Source of the DNA: Hyaloraphidium curvatum
Lineage: Eukaryota > Monoblepharomycota > Hyaloraphidiomycetes > Hyaloraphidiales > Hyaloraphidiaceae
Direction of reading: 5' to 3'
DNA length: 64,000 nucleotides
Assembly (NCBI GenBank): GCA_025558095.1
Contig: JAIVFI010000017.1
Coordinates: 124,001 to 188,000 of the forward strand
Part shown: positions 31,376 to 41,502 of the stretch, piece by piece
Position numbering within the stretch: position 1 is the stretch's first letter
Layout of the letters: every line of letters begins with the position of its first letter
Notes under the pieces: generated by a model
Seen by the model: only the letters and a program-made list of their open reading frames with translations
Database searches by the model: none
Told to the model about the DNA's origin: nothing
Program-made: the position numbers and the translations under genes

Positions 31376-34300
31376 ATGGAGTCGCCTGGGAATGCCGCGG
31401 AAGGCTCCGGCCGATCGTCCTTCGTGTCGCGCACGCCGTCGCTCGAAACGGTGCATGCAGACTCATCAGATGAGCTTTCGTACAACGACCACGAGGCAGA
31501 GAAAGCGGTAGCGTCAGGAGTCGCTGCTGACCACACGCCGCGCATAACTCGGCGCTTTCCATTTCTTTCCCCTTCTCCATCCTTCGGACATCGTCACTCG
31601 GACCATTCGCTTCTCTCGCAAGTCTAACGCCGCTCTGGACGCGAAAAACGCGTCGCGAGACTACCTTCAGGGCCCGGAGCACGACGCCTCCCGCGGGGTA
31701 AGGTTCTGCCCGCGCACGCGTCATTTAGCAGGCTCACACACGCGTCCTAGACGGAATCGGAGGAGTCTTGGCAAGACCATGGCGCTTTCATGCCGTTCGG
31801 TCCGGTTGGAGAGGAACTGGAGCCCGATCGGAACGCGTTCTGGGAGAGCATTCTCAATGCAGACAGCTTCGACTCCACCATCGGTCATGCGAGGCTCAAC
31901 CCTACTGCATCAATGCCCGAGCTTCGTCTTCCGAGCGCTTTTGGGCTTCCTGAAACCTACGGCTCCCGTTCTTTCGGTGAAAGAGATGGCAGCGAAACCA
32001 TCGAAGGAGCCGACAGCTTCTCGTCAAGCACGTCGATCAACCACACTCCGGTGCCGATTGTGCATGCAACTCTGACGCAGGACGTTTGCGGGCCGAGCCG
32101 GATCGTGGTGATCGAGAAGCTGCCACTGGAGGCAACGGCGGAGACCATTGGACACATCGCAAGCGTACGTTTCGGTCGAGGAAGCGCATTGACAGAGGCA
32201 CTCATCGTCGTCAGCAGATGTACGGAACGGTGCGAAGGTTGTACAAACCTCGGCAATGGCCCGGCACGGCGATCGTGGTGTTTTTCGACATCCGGCATGC
32301 CGAGGTGCGCGGCATCGCAGGCGTTATTGCCAATATCTGCTGAAATCTCGCATTCAGAGTTGCTGCACCAGATTCGGCGAACATTGGCGGAACGTGATCG
32401 GAACGAGCGACCTCTCGGACTTTGTGGTCCAGGTCTCGTACGGGAGCAAGTCTCTGCTTGCCAACTTCGCCAAAGCAGACCCAGACGAAGTCCCGTTGAT
32501 CATGGAGAACGAGGGAGTGCTTTACGTGCACGAAGATCCCAACATCCCGATCAGGCTGCAGGTGATCATCTCTCCCTCCCTCCCACCAGCTTCACGCTCA
32601 CCTTCCTTTTGCCAGTCTGTTCTGGCTGAGATGGGCGAGATGCGCGGATTTGTTCGGGATGCGGAACGCTACGGCCTGTGGACAATGGTTGACTTCTACG
32701 ATACTCGGGCGGCCGACAGCTGCAGGGTCTACTTCACGAGGCTGGGAATCAAGGCAAGTACCAAACCACGTCCGGGTCTGGCTTGCACAGCATAGCTGAC
32801 GAAACCGCAGACTTCCTTCAAGCCCCCGGTTCTGACTGAGAAGATGGCCGCGACGGTTGCCAATCCGTTCGCAAGCAACACATTCGGTGCCGAACGCCCG
32901 CAGCTCAGGCACTCCATCAGCTTTTCCGATGGCTTTACCAGCATCAACCAGCAACGAACGGGAAGCTCGAGGGCCCGGGACTTGCAGAGGGCCGTGTTCG
33001 AGAGGAAAATGAGCCACGACTCGCAAGCGCTCGGTTTGCGCGGCCTTGGGCTCCAATCTCCGGCAGGCCACGGATTCCCGGGACCAAGCAACGAGTTCCA
33101 CGCGGCTCTGGGAGCTGCGCATCCCGGTTTGGAACGCTCAAACTCGTACAGCGGGTTCCAACAGCCGATCGCTCCGCCCCGAACGCTGGAACGCTCCAAC
33201 TCGTACAGCGGAGACCTCGGCTCATTCCGCAGCGCAACAGGGATGCAGCTGGGCATTCAAGGGGCGGCCGGAAGCCCGACGGACAGCTTTGGCGATCACC
33301 TTGCCGATCCTTTCCAATCTTTGTCCAAATTCCTGGGACCGGACGTGGATCCTCGCAAGCTCAAGGCGCCTCCCAACGCCTTTGGCACTGCGACCGGCCA
33401 GCAGACGTACCCCGTGATGCAGGGCCGGCAGTCGCAATCGCGAAGCCCGCCATCGCGAGGTTGTGCCGAGAACCACTCTGTCCTTCCGCGGACGATTCCT
33501 GTGGTACGAGACGCTGCTCTCCGCCTGTGCTGCTCCAGCTCATTTCTGTGAACACAGAGCAACGTCGTTGACCTTTGGAGCTTGGCTTCCGGCAGGGAGA
33601 AGCGCACTACCATCATGATCCGGAAGTGAGCATATGTTTGAAACAGGGCGTGATGCATGCTCGCTCATTACACTTCGGCAGCATACCCAACAAATACTCC
33701 CAGGCTCAGTTCCTAGACCTGCTGAATGAAACGCACTACGGAGAGTATTCTTTCGTCTACCTTAGGATCGACTACGTGAGCCTGAATGCGTGCTCTGCGT
33801 AGGGCATGGACGTTGACGGTGCTTTGCAGGTGAACAAGTGCAATGTTGGCTACTGCTTCGTGGAGTGCGTGTGTCGGGGTCGCGAAGATGAGCGTCCTAA
33901 CCTGTCGCCAATCGCCAGCTTTCCGGATCCGTCGTCGATCGTGTCGTTTGCGCATCGCATTGTTGGCAAGAAGTGGCCATTGTATCAGGTGCGTTCAGGC
34001 CATCTGTTGCACACCCCTGTCCTTTGCGACTTTCGTTCCGGACGTAGAGCGACAAGCTGGCGACGGTTTCGTGGGCGAACGTGCAGGGGAAGCAAAACCT
34101 CGTCGAGAAGTTCAAGAACAGCTCGGTGATGCAAGAAGACATCCCGGCTGATTTCAAGCCGAAAATCTTCTTCACCGAAGGACCCCTCCGCGGACAGGAA
34201 GAACGTGCGTGAGCACCGATGGTGGAAGATTCGTTTTGACCCGTCAGTTTCGCAGCGTTCCCGGGCCCCTCGACTCCGATCATGAGCTATCCCCACAGGA

Positions 34301-34383
34301 CGCTGGCCCTTTCGAGCCCGACTGAACTGGATGAAGACGAGTACGAGGCTGCTTTCACCAACCATCTTCGCTTGGGCGAATGA
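31376..34383 (+). CDS. Mei2-like RNA-binding protein
   Basis: A long multi-exon gene. The first exon starts MESPGNAAEGSGRSS. A later exon boundary (GTAAGG...CTAG ending before 31750) leads to SWQDHGAFMPFGPVGEEL. The N-terminal half holds two divergent RRMs (SRIVVIEKLPLEATAETIG, then WTMVDFYDTRAADSCRVYF). The middle is Ser-rich with a duplicated LERSNSYSG motif (33131-33220). The C-terminal RRM is the Mei2 signature: KRTTIMIR spliced to NIPNKYSQAQFLDLLNETH, YSFVYLRIDY, VNKCNVGYCFVEC, SIVSFAHRIVGKKWPLY and WANVQGKQNLVEKFKNSS. Next are KPKIFFTEGPLRGQE and a tail ending NHLRLGE. Mei2 proteins bind RNA and promote meiosis in fission yeast; the role here is inferred. Exact N-terminal exons are uncertain. 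Confidence 0.88.
33131..33220 (+). repeat. tandem Ser-rich peptide repeat in the Mei2-like protein
   Basis: Two near-identical coding repeats give LERSNSYSG twice about 20 codons apart. This looks like a duplicated phosphorylation or docking motif in a disordered linker. Confidence 0.55.
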
Positions 34384-34602
34384 TCTGTCACTGAACTTGG
34401 ACGGTTGATCGGATTGCTTGACTCTCGGGGACGCTTGGCATGGGAGGAACGGATGACGAGCATGGCAACGGGGCGGGGAAAGGATGGGCTATACCAGTTA
34501 CCAGTTTGAAGATACTGTACAAGAAATGGGAGTGAAGGTTGGCGGGTGGGCGGAGTTTCCCCGCAGGGCGCTCGGACCGGCACACACCATTGATCAACCT
34601 CG

Positions 34603-37289
34603 ATGCGCGCTGTTGCGATTTTCCCCTTCGATGGGGGCACGTACGGGGGCCTGGGAGATGTCATCTACGCGAGTCTCGAGGTTGGAGACGTCGTCGAGTT
34701 CTCGGAGGGGGGAGACCAGGGTCACGGAAGGGGCGAGTGGGTGTGGGTCACCCACGACGCTGCGCGGATTCAGGGGGCCGCGGGCTTCGTTCCTCTTTCT
34801 TTTCTACGACCGATGAGACCTAAGTTCGAGCACGGGCCTTTCCTGCCCATCGTTCGGCCCTCGTCCTCGTCAGACACGCTGGTGCCAAAGCCGCGGACAG
34901 CACCTCTTTGGGACGCGGTTCCGGGCATCCTGCGGACCTGGTCTGCGGCTCTCAAAGAGATGCTCGTGCGCGGCGATTTGGTCTCCTTCCGAAATCTGCA
35001 TTCGCGCTTCACGACGCTCTTTGACGCGTGGCATGCTGCTGCCGTTGGAGGCGCAGAAGAAGACGCGGATCTAGTGCTGGACACGATCGATGAAGGCAAC
35101 TCCTTGTGTTTATTCCAGGTGCTCAGAAGCAGGGGAGGCATCGTAGCCCCGGGAATCGTGTTGTCGGATAGCGATGTCGGCGTCGATGCGCTCTTTCGTC
35201 TGCACTCGAAACTGGATAACCAGCTGACGGAGGCGCCGCCGCCTCTTGGCATTGCGCAACGCACGGAGGTAGATTCCAAGAGGCTATTGGGATCTCAGGA
35301 CCATCTGTTCATCGACATTCGGGCACGCTTGCGCCCTGCTGCCGGGGAGGCCGTCGAAGTTTCGCTGTGCGTCCTAGATCGGTCGAGAGCCGCGCTCGTC
35401 AGCGACTGGTTTCGCTTCGTGCTGGAATCCACTGGCGACGGCGTACCTGTGCGGGAAAGAACGGAGAGGGTGTTGTTCCCGTGCTTGCAACGATCGAGCG
35501 CAGAAGACTGCGTCGTCCTATGCAGGATCGCCAAATTGAGTAGGTACACGGGAGGAGATGTGGCTCCACCCGATACCAATTCGCTGGCGGGTGATCTGGC
35601 CCGGATGCTGTCTACCACCCGGCAAAAGGACAAGGCAGTGCGGCACGTTCGCGTTTTGTCGGGGTTTGCTCTCCTTGGTCTGAAACGGGTCGCGGATTCG
35701 AGCCTGGGCGCACCGAGCAAGGCTTTCTTCCTGAACGTCATGCCAACTGTCGAGAACAGCTCGGTGTCCGTCAAGTCCATTCTGGGAAATGCCGACACGG
35801 TTGGTTCTGCTTCAGACAGTGAGTGAAGCTGCACCGCTTGTCCGCGTCTTGAGGGTTAAATGCACATAGATTCGGAGCAGCTGGTGTTGGTCAGCAAGTG
35901 GATTGCTGGAGATCTTTCTTCGAGCGAGCCTTCGGTTCCGAAAGTGCTTCCCTGCCTCCACGGACCTGCGTATCTTCCGAAAGATCCGCAAAACTCCATC
36001 TTCATTTACATGCTTGGTCTCCACGGCGCGGGCAGGAATGCGTTCGAGGTGACCGTGGAGGCCCGGACCGTCGACGGACGCACAGTTCCTGGTGCTATTC
36101 GAGCCGGGTTGGGAACTTCGGAAGCTGGACAACGATCGCTTCTCCAAACCGGGTCCCTTCCGCCGCAACTCAACGACGTGTTTCGTGTCGACATTCCGAT
36201 CCATTTGGTGAAACGCGCGCGTGGCTTCCGCCTGCAGTCGCTCGACCTCGGGGCGATCACAGCTCGGGACGGCAAAGAGACACTGCAGGCCGCCGAGGAT
36301 CTTGCAGCGGCGAGGCTGGCGGAATTGAGCGACGCCGTCGATCCTCCCGGGGAGCTGCCTGCCGCGGTCCGCAGTTACTACAGATCCAACGAGGTCCGAT
36401 GGTTTTCGTTGAGCAGGCCCTTCAGGAGGACGTTCATGCCTGCCGGTGGGAGCGGCAACGACGACGTGCTGCAGCTTTGGATCGAGAAGACGGTGTTGAT
36501 CACCAAGGACGCTCTGCCGGGCTGCCTGCCTTTCAGCGAAGGTGGACACCACGAACATGCGGACCGCGCCATTGCATGCTGACTGTTCCGTCTCGCAACC
36601 AGTGGTGTCGACGCGGTCGCGGGAGTACAACCCGATCGAGAACGCTGTCATCGCAATGCGTGCCAAGAACCGCGAGCTGGACGTGAGTTTCTATCCTTTG
36701 CGCATGCGAGGTAGGACGGCATGAATCCTCCTCCGTCTCCGCAGGACCTCCAAACCTCCTTTTCCGCGTGTGCGGTCGACGATCGCTTCTCGGCGGGGGC
36801 TTCAAGCCGCCAGTCTGTGGTCAGCACCTCCACGCAAATGAGTGGCGGCAGCGGCCGGACTCTCCCATCGTCGACTGCGCCTCCCAACCTGGACCGCCTG
36901 ACCTCGACGTTGCACGGGGTCATCCTGTCGCCCGTGAACGGCGGGGTTTCCGTGTACACGAGGTTCTTCTCGCGCGAGGTGGCAGAGATGCATCAGGACC
37001 AGGCGGTCAACCTCGAGATGCTGTCGCGGCTCATGAAAGACCAGGCAAGTCGCTGCATCGATCGCTTTGGGATCTGTGCAGCTGATAAGAGTGACAGCAC
37101 GGTCTGGTCCGGGACTGCCTCGAGCTGCACGGCAAGCTGGTCCCGCCGCCCATGGTGCCATTGCACAACAGCATGGTATCGGGTGCGTCTTTTGCCGTTC
37201 GACAGCCGCATACACGTGCTGACGCTCCCGTCGTCCCTGCAGCCTTCAGGAACATGGTCCTCCCCGAGCCCGTGCCCATCTCTCCGTGA
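34603..37289 (+). CDS. short DOCK-family (CED-5/DOCK180) guanine nucleotide exchange factor-like protein
   Basis: Six exons: 34603-35818, 35870-36541, 36603-36682, 36745-37046, 37098-37182 and 37243-37289. An N-terminal SH3-like region (YASLEVGDVVEFSEG) is followed by the DOCK N-terminal C2-like segment (DHLFIDIRARLRPAAGE, VVLCRIAKLSRYT). Next is DHR1 (IFIYMLGLHGAGRN, AFEVTVEARTVDGR, FRVDIPIHLVK). Then come LPAAVRSYYRSNEVRWFSL, LWIEKTVLITKDALPG, YNPIENAVIAMRAKNREL and LHGVILSPVNGGVSVY, the lobe C end of DHR2. The roughly 700-1,000 residues usually between DHR1 and lobe C (armadillo repeats, DHR2 lobes A and most of B) are absent, and exon 2 is continuous across the join. The fourth intron is GC-AG. 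GEF activity towards Rac/Cdc42 is doubtful without lobe B. Confidence 0.82.
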
Positions 37290-37296
37290 CGAGGTG

Positions 37297-37986
37297 TCAC
37301 AGTGAGGCAAACAAACTCGTGACTTGCGGGCGGCGGCGAGCGGTGAGTGACGGCAGCAGAACTGTCACACGCGCGAACTCACCCTCCGGATCGTCGCTGA
37401 TGGAAAGTGCCGTGAAGCCCTTACTATTTTTGCTCTGCCAACGGGACGTGTCAGCGCCCTCCACGCTGCTGACGGGGCTGTAGTTGCCGCGGCGGCCCAC
37501 CTCTTGGCTGGCCCCGCGTTTGAGCAGCTTCTGGACCATTTCTCGGGCGCCGAGCAACGACGCCAGATGTAAAGAGGTATTCTGACCCCCGAAGGTGAGG
37601 TCGATGTCCGCCGAGAGCGTGGCGTCCACGATGGACTCGGCAACGTCGTCCCGTCCGATGAGCATAGCGTACTGCAGCCCCGTCACCGACCCGATCTGTC
37701 CGGGGTGGAGGCATGTCAACGGGAGCACGCCCGAGTCCCAGTGTTCCGCCGCACATATGCCCCGCAGAGCTTGAACGCGTCCGTGGCCACCTCGTCGGGC
37801 CAGGCCAATCCCTGTATCCTCTTTTTCGCCGACGACAGGTCCTTGTGCTCCAGAAGCAGCTCGCGGACGACCTCGAGGTTTCCGTCGCGGATGGCGTTGA
37901 AGTACGACTAGCGGGGCGTGTCGGCGGTGCCGGGGGCGGAGCCGGTGCAGGCAGACGGAAGAAGCACGCACCTCGACGAGGTCCAT
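37297..37986 (-). CDS. ankyrin-repeat protein
   Basis: A five-codon first exon (MDLVE) splices to SYFNAIRDGNLEVVREL, then KKRIQGLAWPDEV and DAFKLCGAY. A 60-nt intron leads to IGSVTGLQYAMLIGRDDVAE, then QNTSLHLASLLGAREMVQKLL (a clear ankyrin repeat). After a Ser-rich insert comes NSKGFTALSISDDPE, spliced over an intron with donor GTGAGT to VTSLFASL and a stop at 37297. It is a short protein with about three to four ankyrin repeats and no catalytic domain. Similar proteins with the AKKRIQGL block occur in fungi as far as I recall, without assigned function. The long antisense frame over TFIP11 that continues this one is not part of the gene. Confidence 0.75.
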   Translation of the reverse strand: MDLVEVRASSVCLHRLRPRHRRHAPLVVLQRHPRRKPRGRPRAASGAQGPVVGEKEDTGIGLARRGGHGRVQALRGICAAEHWDSGVLPLTCLHPGQIGSVTGLQYAMLIGRDDVAESIVDATLSADIDLTFGGQNTSLHLASLLGAREMVQKLLKRGASQEVGRRGNYSPVSSVEGADTSRWQSKNSKGFTALSISDDPEGEFARVTVLLPSLTARRRPQVTSLFASL

Positions 37987-38110
37987 TGCTGCGCCGGCTG
38001 ACGGTGCGGGTGAGGACTCTTGCTTTGAGGGGTGTTTGGAAGCGCTTCGGCGCGGACGATCACGCGCAGCACACGACCGCGCAGCCGTCCCCGAGCAGCC
38101 GGCGGCCGCG
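37987..38110. promoter_or_regulatory. bidirectional promoter between the ankyrin gene and TFIP11
   Basis: 124 bp between divergent start codons. Confidence 0.4.
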
Positions 38111-41100
38111 ATGGGGCCGCGCAAGCGCGATCTCGAGGACGACATCGGCAGCTCGTCGGCGTCGGGGGGCTCCGACTCCGAGTCGGGCGGCGATGGCGGC
38201 TTCGGGCGCCGCGGCCGCGGCAAGCGGAAGCGCACGCGCGAGGAGCGCACAGAGGCCGCCATGCTCGGCATGTTTGCCGAATCATCGGAGGATGAGAAAC
38301 CTCGTGACAAGGTCCGGCCGGGAACGCGGCTGGCCGCGGGCCTGGCCTTTGTGCGCGGGAACGGGGCCGGGGCAGCCGAGGACAGCGACGGGGACGAAGA
38401 TGCCGGTCCCGAGGCGCACCCGGGCCTCGGCATGTTCGCCAAGCGGCAGGGCTGGGGTGTGGAAGGCAGCGAGTCTCCCGCTCCGCAGAGATCGGCCGAC
38501 GGTGACGGCATGGATGCCGAGGAAGTGCTGGAGGGAGGCTCGGACGGCGACCTTGGGGACGAAAACGGCCGTGAAGACACCCCGATGACGGGGGAGGACG
38601 AAGCGATGGACGTGGACGGCGGCGAAGACGCGGAAGATTTCGGTGGAGGGGAGGAGGAGGACGAAGACGCCCCGCGGATCGGCCTGGGCGGCTTCACCCG
38701 CTCGAAACAGGGCCTCGGCCTGGGCTGGCAGCAACAACCCGGGGCGCCGGCACCGCGCGGACGGAGAGGGCTGGGCAGCGGCAGCACGCCGACCCCGCCC
38801 CCGGAGCGCAAGACCATCGGTTCTTCCAAGGCCGGCCTGGGATCGGCCAAGCCCGAGGCCAAAGCCGCCAAGGGCAAGGCGAAGCAGGTCGACAAGAGCT
38901 TCGCCAAGTTCGAGAAGCACACCAAGGGCTTCGCTTCGCGGATGCTGGAGAAGATGGGTTGGACGCCCGGGCAGGGCTTGGGCAAGGAGGGCGCCGGCAT
39001 AGTGCAGCCCATTGACGTCCAGGTCCGCCCGAAGAATCAGGGCCTTGCCTACAACAACTTCAAGGAGCAGACCAAGGCCGTGCGCGAGATTGAGAAGGAG
39101 GTCAAGGAGCGGCACGGCATCAAGTACGACATCGAGTCCTCGGAGGAGGAGGAAGCCGGGGCCGGAAAGCGCAGGAAGCCGAAAAAGGCGGAAAAGGTGC
39201 AGGCATGGAAGGCGGGCCCGGGGAAGCGCAAGGTCGTCTACAAGACGGCGCAGGAGCTGCTAGCGGAGCAGGAGGACCTGGATGCCGAGGCGCTCCCGGC
39301 CGAGAGCGCGGCCCGCCCGGCGGGCCCGACGAAGATCATCGACATGACCTCGGCCGGCGGCCCGCGCGAGCTGGAGGCGGGCCAGCTCAAGTCGGTCTCG
39401 GCCGCCATGACGGAATCGCTCATGGACGATACGCGGAGCCTGCCCGAGCTCCGTCACAACATCCGCCTCCTGGCCGACCTTTGCCAGGACGACCTGCTGA
39501 GACTGCAGAAACAGAAGCGGATGGAGGACGCCAAGATTGAGCGGGCACGGCGGGAGCAGGCGTCCGTGCGGCAGCAGCTCGAGGCGGCGGAGCGCGCGGC
39601 GGGCAGGATGGCGCGCGTCGGGGAGGTGGCGAGGGAGTTCAACGAGCGGGCGGCCGAGGTCGCCGGGATGCATGACCCGGTCGAGGCCATGGACGCCTAT
39701 TCGGATCTGTTTGCGAGGATGGAGCGGGACATGGCGGAGGAATTGGCGGAGTTCAGGCTGGACGAGCTGTGCATCGCGGCCATTGTGCCGTGGTGCCAGA
39801 AGCTGTACTCTTCCTGGCACCCGCTCGAGGATCCCGAGCGCGGCGTGGCCTTTTTCCGGCGGTGGAGGCGGCTGCTAATGGTGGACCCCGCGCTCGGCCA
39901 GCCCTCGCTTGGCCCACAGGGCCCGAAGCGGGGCGCGGGAGCCATCCGGCAGATGACGCCGTATGAGTCCCTGCTCTCGCTCGTGTGGCTGCCGCGAGTG
40001 CGGCAAGTCATCAGCAACGAGTGGGACCCGCGCTCGCCGGACGAGCTCATTGCCATGCTCGAGGTATGGTATGGGAGCACCTCGGACAAAGCGCGCCTGC
40101 TGCCGCAGTGGATGTTCCTCAACATCTTGGACCAGCTCGTGACGCCCAAGCTGGAGCGGACGTTGTCCCACTGGAACCCCCGGCGGGACGGGCAGCAGGT
40201 CCACACATGGATCCATCCCTGGCTCCCGGTCTTTGGCGACGCGCGGATGCAGCCGCTCCTCGACACCGTCCGTCAGAAGATGTCGGTGGTGCTGCAGGAC
40301 TGGAAGCCCAGCGAGGACACCGCGCTCAAGATGCTGGAACCGTGGCAGGAGGTGTTCCCGACGGCGGACATGGAGGCGCTCGTGACCCGCATCATCCTGC
40401 CGAAGCTGCTGCTCGCGCTGCGGCACGAGCTGGTCGTCAACCCGGCAAAGCAGGACACCAAGCCCATCAAATGGGTCCTGCAGTGGAAGGACTTCCTCGG
40501 GCCCAACGTCGTCGCCCACGCTCTGCAGACCGAGTTCTTCCCCAAGTGGCTCTGGACCCTGTGGCAGTGGCTTTCCCATCCTTCTTGCAACCCCGCCGAG
40601 GTCACGCAGTGGTACACGGTCTGGAAGAGCCCCGCCACATCGTCCGGCTCGGCCGCGGGCGTCTTCCCCGCCGACGTGCTAAAGCACCCTGCGGTTGCGG
40701 CCGGCTTCAGGCAGGGTCTGGACCTCATGAACCGCGCGATGGAGCTGCGCGACGCCGGCGTGGACCTCACCAAGATCCCGCCGCCTGTTCCTCCCCCGGC
40801 AACCAGCACCTCGGCGCCGCCGCCGCCGCCGAAGTTCGCCAAGAATGCCGGTTCCGTCACCGGCGGATCGCGTCGCTCCGCTTCGCCCATGCCCGGGGAG
40901 GATCCTCACGGCTTCGCCCCCGCAAAGGCGACGCCCAAGCCTGCCGCGCCGCGCTTCCAGGCCTCGATCCACGACGTCATCGAGGACTTCTTCGCGTCGC
41001 AGGACATGACATTCCTGCCCGTCGAGGGCCGCGTGCACGAGGCTACCGGCAAACCGCTGTGGCGGGTGGGCAGGCCGGGCGGGCGGAAGGGGGCGGGGGC

Positions 41101-41206
41101 GTCGGTGCTGGCGTACCTCGACGACGGCGTTCTGTATGCCAGGAACGGGGACAAGTGGGAGCCGACGGCAATGGAGGCGCTGGCGGAGAAAGTGATGGCC
41201 ATGTAG
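38111..41206 (+). CDS. G-patch splicing factor TFIP11/NTR1 (STIP)
   Basis: A single-exon frame of about 1,031 codons starting MGPRKRDLEDDIGSSSASG. The N-terminal TIP domain is acidic and basic-rich (RGRGKRKRTREERTEAAMLG, PGLGMFAKRQGWG). The G-patch follows (GFASRMLEKMGWTPGQGLG, then GAGIVQPIDVQVRPKNQGL). The helical GCFC-type domain fills the C-terminal half (VRQVISNEWDPRSPDE, PLLDTVRQKMSVVLQDW, WYTVWKSP). Near the end is DFFASQDMTFLPVEGR. The protein activates the DEAH helicase Prp43/DHX15 through its G-patch to disassemble the post-splicing intron-lariat spliceosome. The lack of introns contrasts with most neighbours. Confidence 0.95.
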   Translation: MGPRKRDLEDDIGSSSASGGSDSESGGDGGFGRRGRGKRKRTREERTEAAMLGMFAESSEDEKPRDKVRPGTRLAAGLAFVRGNGAGAAEDSDGDEDAGPEAHPGLGMFAKRQGWGVEGSESPAPQRSADGDGMDAEEVLEGGSDGDLGDENGREDTPMTGEDEAMDVDGGEDAEDFGGGEEEDEDAPRIGLGGFTRSKQGLGLGWQQQPGAPAPRGRRGLGSGSTPTPPPERKTIGSSKAGLGSAKPEAKAAKGKAKQVDKSFAKFEKHTKGFASRMLEKMGWTPGQGLGKEGAGIVQPIDVQVRPKNQGLAYNNFKEQTKAVREIEKEVKERHGIKYDIESSEEEEAGAGKRRKPKKAEKVQAWKAGPGKRKVVYKTAQELLAEQEDLDAEALPAESAARPAGPTKIIDMTSAGGPRELEAGQLKSVSAAMTESLMDDTRSLPELRHNIRLLADLCQDDLLRLQKQKRMEDAKIERARREQASVRQQLEAAERAAGRMARVGEVAREFNERAAEVAGMHDPVEAMDAYSDLFARMERDMAEELAEFRLDELCIAAIVPWCQKLYSSWHPLEDPERGVAFFRRWRRLLMVDPALGQPSLGPQGPKRGAGAIRQMTPYESLLSLVWLPRVRQVISNEWDPRSPDELIAMLEVWYGSTSDKARLLPQWMFLNILDQLVTPKLERTLSHWNPRRDGQQVHTWIHPWLPVFGDARMQPLLDTVRQKMSVVLQDWKPSEDTALKMLEPWQEVFPTADMEALVTRIILPKLLLALRHELVVNPAKQDTKPIKWVLQWKDFLGPNVVAHALQTEFFPKWLWTLWQWLSHPSCNPAEVTQWYTVWKSPATSSGSAAGVFPADVLKHPAVAAGFRQGLDLMNRAMELRDAGVDLTKIPPPVPPPATSTSAPPPPPKFAKNAGSVTGGSRRSASPMPGEDPHGFAPAKATPKPAAPRFQASIHDVIEDFFASQDMTFLPVEGRVHEATGKPLWRVGRPGGRKGAGASVLAYLDDGVLYARNGDKWEPTAMEALAEKVMAM

Positions 41207-41502
41207 CGCGGTGATTCGGGTCACTTTCAAAGATTCTTGATGGACGTGATCGAAAGTGGCGCTTGCTCAGCCACGGACGTCGAGTGGTCCTTTGTGACTC
41301 ACCAACGCTCAACTCAACTACTACTAGCTCGTGGTGAGCAGGCCACCGAGATGACTGTGCTATTTGTCATCGTCTTTAATGCTCGCGTCCCGCCGTTCCT
41401 GGCCACCTTCTCCGCGCTTTGCGGCGCCGCCGCGTCCTCGGGACCCAAACTCCGTCGCCGCCGCGGACGCGTTCCAGCACTCGAAAACACCCATCCGACA
41501 CC
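41207..41502. other. spacer between TFIP11 and the DUF2408 gene
   Basis: About 300 bp serving as the TFIP11 3' flank and the upstream promoter. No separate gene is recognised. Confidence 0.4.

Noticed and set aside
37297-39012. 571-codon minus-strand open frame
   Set aside because: Its N-terminal two thirds is antisense to TFIP11 and low complexity; only the part below 37986 is the ankyrin gene.
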